Of a DNA stretch of 64,000 bases, positions 20,029-34,800 are shown one piece after another (position 1 is the first letter of the stretch; every line of letters begins with the position of its first letter). The translations under genes and the position numbers were made by a program. The DNA comes from Petrolisthes cinctipes (taxonomy: Eukaryota; Arthropoda; Malacostraca; Decapoda; Porcellanidae). Below the pieces are notes generated by a model that saw only the letters and a list, made by a program, of their open reading frames with translations, ran no database searches and was not told where the DNA came from. The DNA is taken from the NCBI GenBank assembly GCA_033782935.1, contig JAWQEG010000292.1, forward strand, positions 926,001 through 990,000, given 5' to 3'.

Positions 20029-22910
20029 ATCTGTGCATGCCTACTCCGTGTTAGAGTATTTTCAAAATACAGGCCTAAAACATACTGAAAATCGATCTCT
20101 TAGGTGCCCAAAAGTCGATATGTGCATGCATTTTCTGTACCCGTTTATATCTCAAATTCTGGCCCTAAACACCCGAAAATTCGATATTTTGGGGTCCCAT
20201 AAGCGTTCTGTACATGCCTACTCCGTGTTAGAGTATTTTCAAAATTCAGGCCCAAAACATGCTGAAAATCGATATTTTTGGTGCCCAAAGTCAATATGTG
20301 CATGTATCTACTGTACCCGTTTATATCTCAAATTCAGGCTCAAAACACCCGAAAATTCAATATTTTGGGGTCCCAGAAGCAACCTGTACATGCCTACACA
20401 GTGCTAGAATATTTTCAAAATATAGGCTAAAAACATGCTAAAAATCGACATTTTAGGTGCCAAAAAATCGATATCTGAAATACAGTCCCAAAACACCCGA
20501 AAATTCGATATTTAGAGGTCCCAGAAGGTATCTGTGCATGCCTACTCCGTGTTAGAGTATTTTCAAAATACAGGCCAAAAACATACAGAAAATCGATCTT
20601 TTAGGTGCCCAAAAGTCGATATGTGCATGCATCTTCTGTACCCGTTTATATCTCAAATTCTGGCCCTAAACACCCGAAAATTCGATATTTTGGGGTCCCA
20701 GAAGCGATCTGTACATGCCTACTCCGTGTTAGAGTATTTTCAAAATAAAGGCCCGAAACATGCTAAAAAAATCGATATTTTAGATGCCCAAAGTCGAAAT
20801 GTGCATGCATCTTCTGTACCCGTTTATATCTCGAATTCAGTCCCAAAACACCCGAAAATTCGATATTTAGAGGTCCCAGAAGGTATCTGTGCATGCCTAC
20901 TCCGAATTAGAGTATTTTCAAAATACAGGCCTAAAACATACTGAAAATCGATCTCTTAGGTGCCCAAAAGTCGATATGTGCATGCATTTTCTGTACCCGT
21001 TTATATCTCAAATTCTGTCCCTAAACACCCGAAAATTCGATATTTTGGGGTCCCAGAAGCGATCTGTACATGCCTACTCCGTGTTAGAGTATTTTCAAAA
21101 TTCAGGCCCAAAACATGCTGAAAATCGATATTTTTGGTGCCCAAAGTCAATATGTGCATGTATCTTCTGTACCCGTTTATATCTCAAATTCAGGCTCAAA
21201 ACACCCGAAAATTCAATATTTTGGGGTCCCAGAAGCAATCTGTACATGCCTACACAGTGCTAGAATATTTTCAAAATATAGGCTAAAAACATGCTAAAAA
21301 TCGACATTTTAGGTGCCAAAAAATCGATATCTCAAATTCAGTCCCAAAACACCCGAAAATTCGATATTTAGAGGTCCCAGAAGGTATCTGTGCATGCCTA
21401 CTCCGTGTTAGAGTATTTTCAAAATACAGGCCTAAAACATACTGAAAATCGATCTTTTAGGTGCCCAAAAGTCGATATGTGCATGAATCTTCTGTACCCG
21501 TTTATATCTCAAATTCTGGCCCTAAACACCCGAAAATTCGATATTTTGGGGTCCCAGAAGCGATCTGTACATGCCTACTCCGTGTTAGAGTATTTTCAAA
21601 ATTCAGGCCCAAAACATGCTGAAAATCGATATTTTAGATGCCCAAAGTCAATATGTGCATATGTATCTTCTGTACCCGTTTATATCTCAAATTCAGGCTC
21701 AAAACACCCGAAAATTCAATATTTTGGGGTCCCAGAAGCAATCTGTACATGCCTACACAGTGCTAGAATATTTTCAAAATATAGGCTAAAAACATGCTAA
21801 AAATCGACATTTTAGGTGCCAAAAAATCGATATCTCAAATTCAGTCCCAAAACACCCGAAAATTCGATATTTAGAGGTCCCAGAAGGTATCTGTGCATGC
21901 CTACTCCGTGTCAGAGTATTTTCAAAATACAGGCCTAAAACATACTGAAAATCGATCTTTTAGGTGCACAAAAGTCGATATGTGCATGAAGCTTCAGTAC
22001 CCGTTTATATCTCAAATTCAGTCCCAAAACACCCGAAAATTCGATATTTAGAGGTCCCAGAAGGTATCTGTGCATGCCTACTCCGTGTTAGAGTATTTTC
22101 AAAATACAGGCCCAAAACATGCTGAAAATCGATATTTTAGATGCCCAAAGTCAATATGTGCATGTATCTTCTGTACCCGTTTATATCTCAAATTCAGGCT
22201 CAAAACATCCGAAAATTCAATATTTTGGGGTCCCAGAAGCAATCTGAACATGCCTACACAGTGCTAGAATATTTTCAAAATATAGGCTAAAAACATGCTA
22301 AAAATCGACATTTTAGGTGCCAAAAAATCGATATCTCAAATTCAGTCGCAAAACACCTGACAATTCGATATTTAGAGGTCCCAGAAGGTATCTGTGCATG
22401 CCTACTCCGTGTTAGAGTATTTTCAAAATACAGGCCTAAAACATACTGAAAATCGATCTTTTAGATGCCCTAAAGTCGATATGTGCATGCATCTTCTGTA
22501 CCCGTCTATATCTCAAATTATGGCCCTAAACACCCGAAAATTCGATATTTTGGGGTCCCAGAAGCGATCTGTACATGCCTACTCAGTGTTAGAGTATTTT
22601 CAAAATTCAGGCCCAAAACATGCTGAAAATAGATATTTTAGATGCCCAAAGTCAATATGTGCATGTATCTTCTGTACCCGTTTATATCTCAAATTCAGGT
22701 TCAAAACACCCGAAAATTCAATATTTTGGGGTCCCAGAAGCAATCTGTACATGCCTACACAGTGCTAGAATATTTTCAAAATATAGGCTAAAAACATGCT
22801 AAAAATCGACATTTTAGGTGCCAAAAAATCGATATCTCAAATTCAGTCCCAAAACACCCGAAAATTCGATATTTAGAGGTCCCAGAAGGTATCTGTACAT
22901 GCCTACTCCG
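20029..22910. repeat. GTGCATGCC satellite subfamily with 856-bp units
   Basis: In this stretch the usual CTGTACATGCC at the start of A monomers is CTGTGCATGCC (20033, 20534, 20889, 21390, 21892, 22070, 22393). Units repeat at 856 bp (20033 to 20889; 20534 to 21390), and the same block is present in macro-copy 2 (60895, 61396, 61751, 62252). It is a local homogenised variant, absent elsewhere in the central array. Confidence 0.8.
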
Positions 22911-25239
22911 TGTTAGAGTATTTTCAAAATACAGGCCAAAAACATACTGAAAATCGATCTTTTAGGTGCCCAAAAGTCGATATGTGCATGCATCTTCTGT
23001 ACCTGTTTATATCTCAAATTCTGGCCCTAAACACCCGAAAATTCGATATTTTGGGGTCCCAGAAGCGATCTGTACATGCCTACTCCGTGTTAGAGTATTT
23101 TCAAAATTCATGCCCAAAACATGCTGAAAATCGATATTTTTGGTGCCCAAAGTCAATATGTGCATGTATCTTCTGTACCCGTTTATATCTCAAATTCAGG
23201 CTCAAAACACCCGAAAATTCAATATTTTGGGGTCCCAGAAGCAATCTGTACATAGGCACTCAGTGCTAGAATATTTTCAAAATATAGGCTAAACACATGC
23301 TAAAAATCGATCTTTTAGGTGCCAAAAAGTCGATATCTCAAATTCAGTCCCAAAACACCCGAAAATTCGATATTTAGAGGTCCCAGAAGGTATCTGTACA
23401 TGCCTACTCCGTGTTAGAGTATTTTCAAAATACAGGCCAAAAACATACTGAAAATCGATCTTTTAGGTGCCCAAAGTCAATATGTGTATGTATCTTCTGT
23501 ACCCGTTTATATCTCAAATTCAGGCTCAAAACACCCGAAAATTCAATAATTTGGGGTCCCAGAAGCAATCTGTACATGCCTACACAGTGCTAGAATATTT
23601 TCAAAATATAGGCTAAAAACATGCTAAAAATCGACATTTTAGGTGCCAAAAAATCGATATCTCAAATTCAGTCCCAAAACACCCGAAAATTCGATATTTA
23701 GAGGTCCCAGAAGGTATCTGTACATGCCTACTCCGTGTTAGAGTATTTTCAAAATACAGGCTAAAAACATACTGAAAATCGATCTTTTAGGTGCCCAAAA
23801 GTCGATATGTGCATGCATCTTCAGTACCCGTTTTTATCTCAAATTCTGGCCCTAAACACCCGAAAATTCGATATTTTGGGGTCCCAGAATTGATCTGTAC
23901 ATGCCTACTCTGTGTTAGAGTAGTTTCAAAATTCAGGCCCAAAACATGCTGAAAATCGATATTTTAGGTGCACAAAAGTCGATATGTGCATGTATCTTCT
24001 GTACCCGTTTATATCTCAAATTCAGGCTCAAAACAACCGAAAATTCAATATTTTGGGGTCCCAGAAGCAATCTGTACATGCCTACTCAGTGCTAGAATAT
24101 TTTCAAAATATAGGCTAAACACATGCTAAAAATCGATCTTTTAGGTGCCAAAAAATCGATATCTCAAATTCAGTCCCAAAACACCCGAAAATTCGATATT
24201 TAGAGGTCCCAGAAGGTATCTGTACATGCCTACTCCGTGTTAGAGTATTTTCAAAATACAGGCCAAAAACATACTGAAAATCGATCTTTTAGGTGCCCAA
24301 AAGTCGATATGTGCATGCATCTTCAGTACCCGTTTATATCTCAAATTCAGGCTCAAAACACCCGAAAATTCAATATTTTGGAGTCCCAGAAGCAATCTGT
24401 ACATGCCTACTCAGTGTTATAGTATTTTCAAAATACAGGCCCAAAACATGCTGAAAATCGATATTTTAGATGCCCAAAGTCAATATGTGCATGTATCTTC
24501 TGTACCCGTTTATATCTCAAATTCAGGCTCAAAACACCCGAAAATTCAATATTTTGGGGTCCCAGAAGCAATCTGTACATGCCTACACAGTGCTAGAATA
24601 TTTTCAAAATATAGGCTAAGAACATGCTAAAAATCGACATTTTAGGTGCCAAAAAATCGATATATCAAATTCAGTCCCAAAACACCCAAAAATTCGATAT
24701 TTAGAGGTCCCAGAAGGTATCTGTACATGCCTACTCCGTGTTAGAGTATTTTCAAATCACAGGCCAAAAACATACTGAAAATCGATCTTTTAGGTGCCCA
24801 AAAGTCGATATGTGCATGCATCTTCAGTACCCGTTTATATCTCAAATTCTGGCCATAAACACCCGAAAATTCGATATTTTGGGGTCCCAGAAGCGATCTG
24901 TACATGCCTACTCTGTGTTAGAGTAGTTTCAAAATTCAGGCCCAAAACATGCTGAAAATCGATATTTTAGGTGCACAAAAGTCGATATGTGCATGTATCT
25001 TCTGTACCCGTTTATATCTCAAATTCAGGCTCAAAACAACCGAAAATTCAATATTTTGGGGTCCCAGAAGCAATCTGTACATGCCTACTCAGTGCTAGAA
25101 TATTTTCAAAATATAGGCTAAACACATGCTAAAAATCGATCTTTTAGGTGCCAAAAAGTCGATATCTCAAATTCAGTCCCAAAACACCCGAAAATTCGAT
25201 ATTTAGGGGTCCCAGAAGCGATCTGTACATGGCTACTCC

Positions 25240-28200
25240 GTGTTAGAGTATTTTCAAAATACATGCTCAAAACATACTGAAAATCGATCTTTTAGGTGCA
25301 CAAAAGTCGATATGTGCATGCATCTTCAGTACCCGTTTATATCTCAAATTCAGGCTCAAAACACCCGAAAATTCAATATTTTAGGGTCCCAGAAGCAATC
25401 TGTACATGCCTACTCAGTGTTAGAGTATTTTCAAAATACAGGCCCAAAACATGCTGAAAATCGATATTTTAGATGCCCAAAGTCAATATGTGCATGTATC
25501 TTCTGTACCCGTTTATATCTCAAATTCAGGCTCAAAACACCCGAAAATTCAATATTTTGGGGTCCCAGAAGCAATCTGTACATGCCTACACAGTGCTAGA
25601 ATATTTTCAAAATATAGGCTAAAAACATGCTAAAAATCGACATTTTAGGTGCCAAAAAATCGATATCTCAAATTCAGTCCCAAAACACCCGAAAATTCGA
25701 TATTTAGAGGTCCCAGAAGCGATCTGTACATGCCTACTCCGTGTTAGAGTATTTTCAAAATACAGGCCAAAAACATACTGAAAATCGATCTTTTAGGTGC
25801 CCAAAGGTCGATATGTGCATGCATCTTCTGTACCCGTTTATATCTCAAATTCAGGCTCAAAACACCCGAAAATTCAATAATTTGGGGTCCCAGAAGCAAT
25901 CTGTACATGCCTACACAGTGCTAGAATATTTTCAAAATATAGGCTAAAAACATGCTAAATCGATATCTCAAATTCAGTCCCAAAACACCCGAAAATTCGA
26001 TATTTAGAGGTCCCAGAAGGTATCTGTACATGCCTACTCCGTGTTAGAGTATTTTCAAAATACAGGCCAAAAACATACTGAAAATCGATCTTTTAGGTGC
26101 CCAAAAGTCGATATGTGCATGCATCTTCAGTACCCGTTTATATCTCAAATTCTGGCCCTAAACACCCGAAAATTCGATATTTTGGGGTCCCAGAAGCGAT
26201 CTGTACATGCCTACTCTGTGTTAGAGTAGTTTCAAAATTCAGGCCCAAAACATGCTGAAAATCGATATTTTAGGTGCACAAAAGTCGATATGTGCATGTA
26301 TCTTCTGTACCCGTTTATATCTCAAATTCAGGCTCAAAACAACCGAAAATTCAATATTTTGGGGTCCCAGAAGCAATCTGTACATGCCTACTCAGTGCTA
26401 GAATATTTTCAAAATCTAGGCTAAACACATGCTAAAAATCGATCTTTTAGGTGCCAAAAAGTCGATATCTCAAATTCAGTCCCAAAACACCCGAAAATTC
26501 GATATTTAGGGGTCCCAGAAGCGATCTGTACATGCCTACTCCGTGTTAGAGTATTTTCAAAATACATGCTCAAAACATACTGAAAATCGATCTTTTAGGT
26601 GCACAAAAGTCGATATGTGCATGCATCTTCAGTACCCGTTTATATCTCAAATTCAGGCTCAAAACACCCGAAAATTCAATATTTTGGGGTCCCAGAAGCA
26701 ATCTGTACATGCCTACTCAGTGTTAGAGTATTTTCAAAATACAGGCCCAAAACATGCTGAAAATCGATATTTTAGATGCCCAAAGTCAATATGTGCATGT
26801 ATCTTCTGTACCCGTTTATATCTCAAATTCAGGGTCAAAACACCCGAAAATTCAATATTTTGGGGTCCCAGAAGCAATCTGTACATGCCTACACAGTGCT
26901 AGAATATTTTCAAAATATAGGCTAAAAACATGCTAAAAATCGACATTTTAGGTGCCAAAAAATCGATATCTCAAATTCAGTCCCAAAACACCCGAAAATT
27001 CGATATTTAGAGGTCCCAGAAGGTATCTGTACATGCCTACTCCGTGTTAGAGTATTTTCAAAATACAGGCCAAAAACATACTGAAAATCGATCTTTTAGG
27101 TGCCCAAAGTCAATATGTGCATGTATCTTCTGTACCCGTTTATATCTCAAATTCAGGCTCAAAACACCCGAAAATTCAATAATTTGGGGTCCCAGAAGCA
27201 ATCTGTACATGCCTACACAGTGCTAGAATATTTTCAAAATATAGGCTAAAAACATGCTAAAAATCGACATTTTAGGTGCCAAAAAATCGATATCTCAAAT
27301 TCAGTCCCAAAACACCCTAAAATTCGATATTTAGAGGTCCCAGAAGGTATCTGTACATGCCTACTCCGTGTTAGAGGATTTTCAAAATACATGCTCAAAA
27401 CATACTGAAAATCGATCTTTTAGGTGCCCAAAAGTCGATATGTGCATGCATCTTCAGTACCCGTTTATATCTCAAATTCTGGCACTAAACACCCGAAAAT
27501 TCGATATTTTGGGGTACCAGAAGCGATCTGTACATGCCTACTCTGTGTTAGAGTAGTTTCAAAATTCAGGCCCAAAACATGCTGAAAATCGATATTTTAG
27601 GTGCACAAAAGTCGATATGTGCATGTATCTTCTGTACCCGTTTATATCTCAAATTCAGGCTCAAAACAACCGAAAATTCAATATTTTGGGGTCCCAGAAG
27701 CAATCTGTACATGCCTACTCAGTGCTAGAATATTTTAAAAATATAGGCTAAACACATGCTAAAAATCGATCTTTTAGGTGCCAAAAAATCGATATCTCAA
27801 ATTCAGTCCCAAAACACCCGAAAATTCGATGTTTAGAGGTCCCAGAAGCGATCTGTACATGCCTACTCCGTGTTAGAGTATTTTCAAAATACATGCTCAA
27901 AACATACTGAAAATCGATCTTTTAGGTGCACAAAAGTCGATATGTGCATGCATCTTCAGTACCCGTTTATATCTCAAATTCAGGCTCAAAACACCCGAAA
28001 ATTCAATATTTTGGGGTCCCAGAAGCAATCTGTACATGCCTACTCAGTGTTAGAGTATTTTCAAAATACAGGCCCAAAACATGCTGAAAATCGATATTTT
28101 AGATGCCCAAAGTCAATATGTGCATGTATCTTCTGTACCCGTTTATATCTCAAATTCAGGCTCAAAACACCCGAAAATTCAATATTTTGGGGTCCCAGAA

Positions 28201-29592
28201 GCAATCTGTACATGCCTACACAGTGCTAGAATATTTTCAAAATATAGGCTAAAAACATGCTAAAAATCGACATTTTATGTGCCAAAAAAATCGATATCTC
28301 AAATTCAGTCCCAAAACACCCGAAAATTCGATATTTAGAGGTCCCAGGAGGTATTTGTACATGCCTACTCCGTGTTAGAGTATTTTCAAAATACAGGCCA
28401 AAAACATACTGAAAATCGATCTTTTAGGTGCCCAAAAGTCGATATGTGCATGCATCTTCAGTACCCGTTTATATCTCAAATTCAGGCTCAAAACACCCGA
28501 AAATTCAATATTTTGGAGTTCCAGAAGCAATCTGTACATGCCTACACAGTGCTAGAATATTTTCAAAATATAGGCTAAAAACATGCTAAAAATCGACATT
28601 TTAGGTGCCAAAAAATCGATATCTCAAATTCAGTCCCAAAACACCCTAAAATTCGATATTTAGAGGTCCCAGAAGGTTTCTGTACATGCCTACTCCGTGT
28701 TAGAGTATTTTCAAAATACATGCTCAAAACATACTGAAAATCGATCTTTTAGGTGCCCAAAAGTCGATATGTGCATGCATCTTCAGTACCCGTTTATATC
28801 TCAAATTCTGGCCCTAAACACCCGAAAATTCGATATTTTGGGGTCCCAGAAGCGATCTGTACATGCCTACTCTGTGTTAGAGTAGTTTCAAAATTCAGGC
28901 CCAAAACATGCTGAAAATCGATATTTTAGGTGCACAAAAGTCGATATGTGCATGTATCTTCTGTACCCGTTTATATCTCAAATTCAGGCTCAAAACAACC
29001 GAAAATTCAATATTTTGGGGTCCCAGAAGCAATCTGTACATGCCTACTCAGTGCTAGAATATTTTAAAAATATAGGCTAAACACATGCTAAAAATCGATC
29101 TTTTAGGTGCCAAAAAATCGATATCTCAAATTCAGTCCCAAAACACCCGAAAATTCGATGTTTAGAGGTCCCAGAAGCGATCTGTACATGCCTACTCCGT
29201 GTTAGAGTATTTTCAAAATACATGCTCAAAACATACTGAAAATCGATCTTTTAGGTGCACAAAAGTCGATATGTGCATGCATCTTCAGTACCCGTTTATA
29301 TCTCAAATTCAGGCTCAAAACACCCGAAAATTCAATATTTTGGGGTCCCAGAAGCAATCTATACATGCCTACTCAGTGTTAGAGTATTTTCAAAATACAG
29401 GCCCAAAACATGCTGAAAATCGATATTTTAGATGCCCAAAGTCAATATGTGCATGTATCTTCTGTACCCGTTTATATCTCAAATTCAGGCTCAAAACACC
29501 CGAAAATTCAATATTTTGGGGTCCCAGAAGCAATCTGTACATGCCTACACAGTGCTAGAATATTTTCAAAATATAGGCTAAAAACATGCTAA
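25240..29592. repeat. About 1327-bp super-repeat block
   Basis: The A-type trimer start ATACATGCTCAAAACATACTG recurs at 25240, 26543, 27870 and 29199 (spacings 1303, 1327 and 1329). Each unit is two 501-bp trimers plus one 325-bp dimer. The 1303 spacing is explained by a 24-bp loss near 25956 between two AAATCGA repeats. Confidence 0.85.
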
Positions 29593-29700
29593 AAATCGAC
29601 ATTTTATGTGCCAAAAAAATCGATATCTCAAATTCAGTCCCAAAACACCCGAAAATTCGATATTTAGAGGTCCCAGAAGGTATCTGTACATGCCTACTCC

Positions 29701-31853
29701 GTGTTAGAGTATTTTCAAAATACAGGCCAAAAACATACTGAAAATCGATCTTTTAGGTGCCCAAAAGTCGATATGTGCATGCATCTTCAGTACCCGTTTA
29801 TATCTCAAATTCAGGCTCAAAACACCCGAAAATTCAATATTTTGGAGTTCCAGAAGCAATCTGTACATGCCTACTCAGTGTTAGAGTATTTTCAAAATAC
29901 AGGCCCAAAACATGCTGAAAATCGATATTTTAGATGCCCAAAGTCAATATGTGCATGTATCTTCTGTACCCGTTTATATCTCAAATTCAGGCTCAAAACA
30001 CCCGAAAATTCAATATTTTGGGGTCCCAGAAGCAATCTGTACATGCCTACACAGTGCTAGAATATTTTCAAAATATAGGCTAAGAACATGCTAAAAATCG
30101 ACATTTTAGGTGCCAAAAAATCGATATATCAAATTCAGTCCCAAAACACCCGAAAATTCGATATTTAGAGGTCCCAGAAGGTATCTGTACATGCCTACTC
30201 AGTGTTAGAGTATTTTCAAAATACAGGCCCAAAACATGCTGAAAATCGATATTTTAGATGCCCAAAGTCAATATGTGCATGTATCTTCTGTACCCGTTTA
30301 TATCTCAAATTCAGGCTCAAAACACCCGAAAATTCAATATTTTGGGGTCCCAGAAGCAATCTGTACATGCCTACACAGTGCTAGAATATTTTCAAAATAT
30401 AGGCTAAAAACATGCTAAAAATCGACATTTTATGTGCCAAAAAAATCGATATCTCAAATTCAGTCCCAAAACACCCGAAAATTCGATATTTAGAGGTCCC
30501 AGAAGGTATCTGTACATGCCTACTCCGTGTTAGAGTATTTTCAAAATACAGGCCAAAAACATACTGAAAATCGATCTTTTAGGTGCCCAAAAGTCGATAT
30601 GTGCATGCATCTTCAGTACCCGTTTATATCTCAAATTCAGGCTCAAAACACCCGAAAATTCAATATTTTGGAGTTCCAGAAGCAATCTGTACATGCCTAC
30701 TCAGTGTTAGAGTATTTTCAAAATACAGGCCCAAAACATGCTGAAAATCGATATTTTAGATGCCCAAAGTCAATATGTGCATGTATCTTCTGTACCCGTT
30801 TATATCTCAAATTCAGGCTCAAAACACCCGAAAATTCAATATTTTGGGGTCCCAGAAGCAATCTGTACATGCCTACACAGTGCTAGAATATTTTCAAAAT
30901 ATAGGCTAAGAACATGCTAAAAATCGACATTTTAGGTGCCAAAAAATCGATATATCAAATTCAGTCCCAAAACACCCGAAAATTCGATATTTAGAGGTCC
31001 CAGAAGGTATCTGTACATGCCTACTCAGTGTTAGAGTATTTTCAAAATACAGGCCCAAAACATGCTGAAAATCGATATTTTAGATGCCCAAAGTCAATAT
31101 GTGCATGTATCTTCTGTACCCGTTTATATCTCAAATTCAGGCTCAAAACACCCGAAAATTCAATATTTTGGGGTCCCAGAAGCAATCTGTACATGCCTAC
31201 ACAGTGCTAGAATATTTTCAAAATATAGGCTAAAAACATGCTAAAAATCGACATTTTATGTGCCAAAAAAATCGATATCTCAAATTCAGTCCCAAAACAC
31301 CCGAAAATTCGATATTTAGAGGTCCCAGAAGGTATCTGTACATGCCTACTCCGTGTTAGAGTATTTTCAAAATACAGGCCAAAAACATACTGAAAATCGA
31401 TCTTTTAGGTGCCCAAAAGTCGATATGTGCATGCATCTTCAGTACCCGTTTATATCTCAAATTCAGGCTCAAAACACCCGAAAATTCAATATTTTGGAGT
31501 CCCAGAAGCAATCTGTACATGCCTACTCAGTGTTAGAGTATTTTCAAAATACAGGCCCAAAACATGCTGAAAATCGATATTTTAGATGCCCAAAGTCAAT
31601 TTGTGCATGTATCTTCTGTACCCGTTTATATCTCAAATTCAGGCTCAAAACACCCGAAAATTCAATATTTTGGGGTCCCAGAAGCAATCTGTACATGCCT
31701 ACACAGTGCTAGAATATTTTCAAAATATAGGCTAAGAACATGCTAAAAATCGACATTTTAGGTGCCAAAAAATCGATATATCAAATTCAGTCCCAAAACA
31801 CCCGAAAATTCGATATTTAGAGGTCCCAGAAGGTATCTGTACATGCCTACTCC
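29701..31853. repeat. 826-bp super-repeat block
   Basis: Units start at 29701, 30527 and 31353, each exactly 826 bp apart (one 501-bp trimer plus one 325-bp dimer). The first two share private variants such as TTTGGAGTTCCAG, ATAGGCTAAGAAC and ATCGATATATC. They look almost identical, suggesting very recent amplification. Confidence 0.88.
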
Positions 31854-34800
31854 GTGTTAGAGTATTTTCAAAATACAGGCCAAAAACATACTGAAAATCG
31901 ATCTTTTAGGTGCCCAAAAGTCGATATGTGCATGCATCTTCAGTACCCGTTTATATCTCAAATTCTGGCCATAAACACCCGAAAATTCGATATTTTGGGG
32001 TCCCAGAAGCGATCTGTACATGCCTACTCTGTGTTAGAGTAGTTTCAAAATTCAGGCCCAAAACATGCTGAAAATCGATATTTTAGGTGCACAAAAGTCG
32101 ATATGTGCATGTATCTTCTGTACCCGTTTATATCTCAAATTCAGGCTCAAAACAACCGAAAATTCAATATTTTGGGGTCCCAGAAGCAATCTGTACATGC
32201 CTACTCAGTGCTAGAATATTTTCAAAATATAGGCTAAACACATGCTAAAAATCGATCTTTTAGGTGCCAAAAAGTCGATATCTCAAATTCAGTCCCAAAA
32301 CACCCGAAAATTCGATATTTAGGGGTCCCAGAAGCGATCTGTACATGCCTACTCCGTGTTAGAGTATTTTCAAAATACAGGCCCAAAACATACTGAAAAT
32401 CGATATTTTAGATGCCCAAAGTCAATATGTGCATGTATCTTCTGTACCCGTTTATATCTCAAATTCAGGCTCAAAACACCCGAAAATTCAATATTTTGGG
32501 GTCCCAGAAGCAATCTGTACATGCCTACACAGTGCTAGAATATTTTCAAAATATAGGCTAAAAACATCCTAAAAATCGACATTTTAGGTGCCAAAAAATC
32601 GATATCTCAAATTCAGTCCCAAAACACCCGAAAATTCGATATTTAGAGGTCCCAGAAGGTATCTGTACATGCCTACTCCGTGTTAGAGTATTTTCAAAAT
32701 ACAGGCCAAAAACATACTGAAAATCGATCTTTTAGGTGCCCAAAAGTCGATATGTGCATGCATCTTCTGTACCCGTTTATATCTCAAATTCAGGCTCAAA
32801 ACACCCGAAAATTCAATAATTTGAGGTCCCAGAAGCAATCTGTACATGCCTACTCAGTGTTAGAGTATTTTCAAAATACAGGCCCAAAACATGCTGAAAA
32901 TCGATATTTTAGATGCCCAAAGTCAATATGTGCATGTATCTTCTGTACCCGTTTATATCTCAAATTCAGGCTCAAAACACCCGAAAATTCAATATTTTGG
33001 GGTCCCAGAAGCAATCTGTACATGCCTACACAGTGCTAGAATATTTTCAAAATATAGGCTAAAAACATGCTAAAAATCGATCTTTTAGGTGCCAAAAAAT
33101 CGATATCTCAAATTCAGTCCCAAAACACCCGAAAATTCGATATTTAGAGGTCCCAGAAGCGATCTGTACATGCCTACTCCGTGTTAGAGTATTTTCAAAA
33201 TACATGCTCAAAACATACTGAAAATCGATCTTTTAGGTGCACAAAAGTCGATATGTGCATGCATTTTCAGTACCCGTTTATATCTCAAATTCAGGCTCAA
33301 AACACCCGAAAATTCAATAATTTGGGGTCCCAGAAGCAATATGTACATGCCTACTCAGTGTTAGAGTATTTTCAAAATACAGGCCCAAAACATGCTGAAA
33401 ATCGATATTTTAGATGCCCAAAGTCAATATGTGCATGTATCTTCTGTACCCGTTTATATCTCAAATTCAGGCTCAAAACACCCGAAAATTCAATATTTTG
33501 GGGTCCCAGAAGCAATCTGTACATGCCTACACAGTGCTAGAATATTTTCAAAATATAGGCTAAAAACATGCTAAAAATCGACATTTTATGTGCCAAAAAA
33601 ATCGATATCTCAAATTCAGTCCCAAAACAACCGAAAATTCGATATTTAGAGGTCCCAGAAGGTATCTGTACATGCCTACTCCGTGTTAGAGTATTTTCAA
33701 AATACAGGCCAAAAACATACTGAAAATCGATCTTTTAGGTGCCCAAAAGTCGATATGTGCATGCATCTTCAGTACCCGTTTATATCTCAAATTCAGGCTC
33801 AAAACACCCGAAAATTCAATATTTTGGAGTCCCAGAAGCAATCTGTACATGCCTACTCAGTGTTAGAGTATTTTCAAAATACAGGCCCAAAACATGCTGA
33901 AAATCGATATTTTAGATGCCCAAAAGTCGATATGTGCATGCATCTTCTGTACCCGTTTATATCTCAAATTCTGGCCATAAACACCCGAAAATTCGATATT
34001 TTGGGGTCCCAGAAGCGATCTGTACATGCCTACTCTGTGTTAGAGTAGTTTCAAAATTCAGGCCCAAAACATGCTGAAAATCGATATTTTAGGTGCACAA
34101 AAGTCGATATGTGCATGTATCTTCTGTACCCGTTTATATCTCAAATTCAGGCTCAAAACAACCGAAAATTCAATATTTTGGGGTCCCAGAAGCAATCTGT
34201 ACATGCCTACTCAGTGCTAGAATATTTTCAAAATATAGGCTAAACACATGCTAAAAATCGATCTTTTAGGTGCCAAAAAGTCGATATCTCAAATTCAGTC
34301 CCAAAACACCCGAAAATTCGATATTTAGGGGTCCCAGAAGCGATCTGTACATGCCTACTCCGTGTTAGAGTATTTTCAAAATACATGCTCAAAACATACT
34401 GAAAATCGATCTTTTAGGTGCACAAAAGTCGATATGTGCATGCATCTTCAGTACCCGTTTATATCTCAAATTCAGGCTCAAAACCCCAAAAAATTCAATA
34501 TTTTAGGGTCCCAGAAGCAATCTGTACATGCCTACTCAGTGTTAGAGTATTTTCAAAATACAGGCCCAAAACATGCTGAAAATCGATATTTTAGATGCCC
34601 AAAGTCAATATGTGCATGCATCTTCTGTACCCGTTTATATCTCAAATTCAGGCTCAAAACACCCGAAAATTCAATAATTTGGGGTCCCAGAAGCAATCTG
34701 TACATGCCTACACAGTGCTAGAATATTTTCAAAATATAGGTTAAAAACATGCTAAAAATCGACATTTTAGGTGCCAAAAAATCGATATCTCAAATTCAGT

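Larger units (their letters stand above)
1..21787. repeat. Macro-repeat unit copy 1 (partner of 42213-64000)
   Basis: The sequence from base 1 recurs from base 42213. The offset is 42212 at 463-1300, about 42715 at 1641-3400, 42213-42216 across the retrotransposon, and 40862 from 18720 to about 22300. Offset changes are whole satellite units: one extra ~503 bp in copy 2 near 43570-44356, one 501-bp unit fewer between 46137 and 46638, and 1354 bp fewer at about 59440-59582. The end coordinate is where the window runs out for the partner, not a biological border. Confidence 0.93.
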
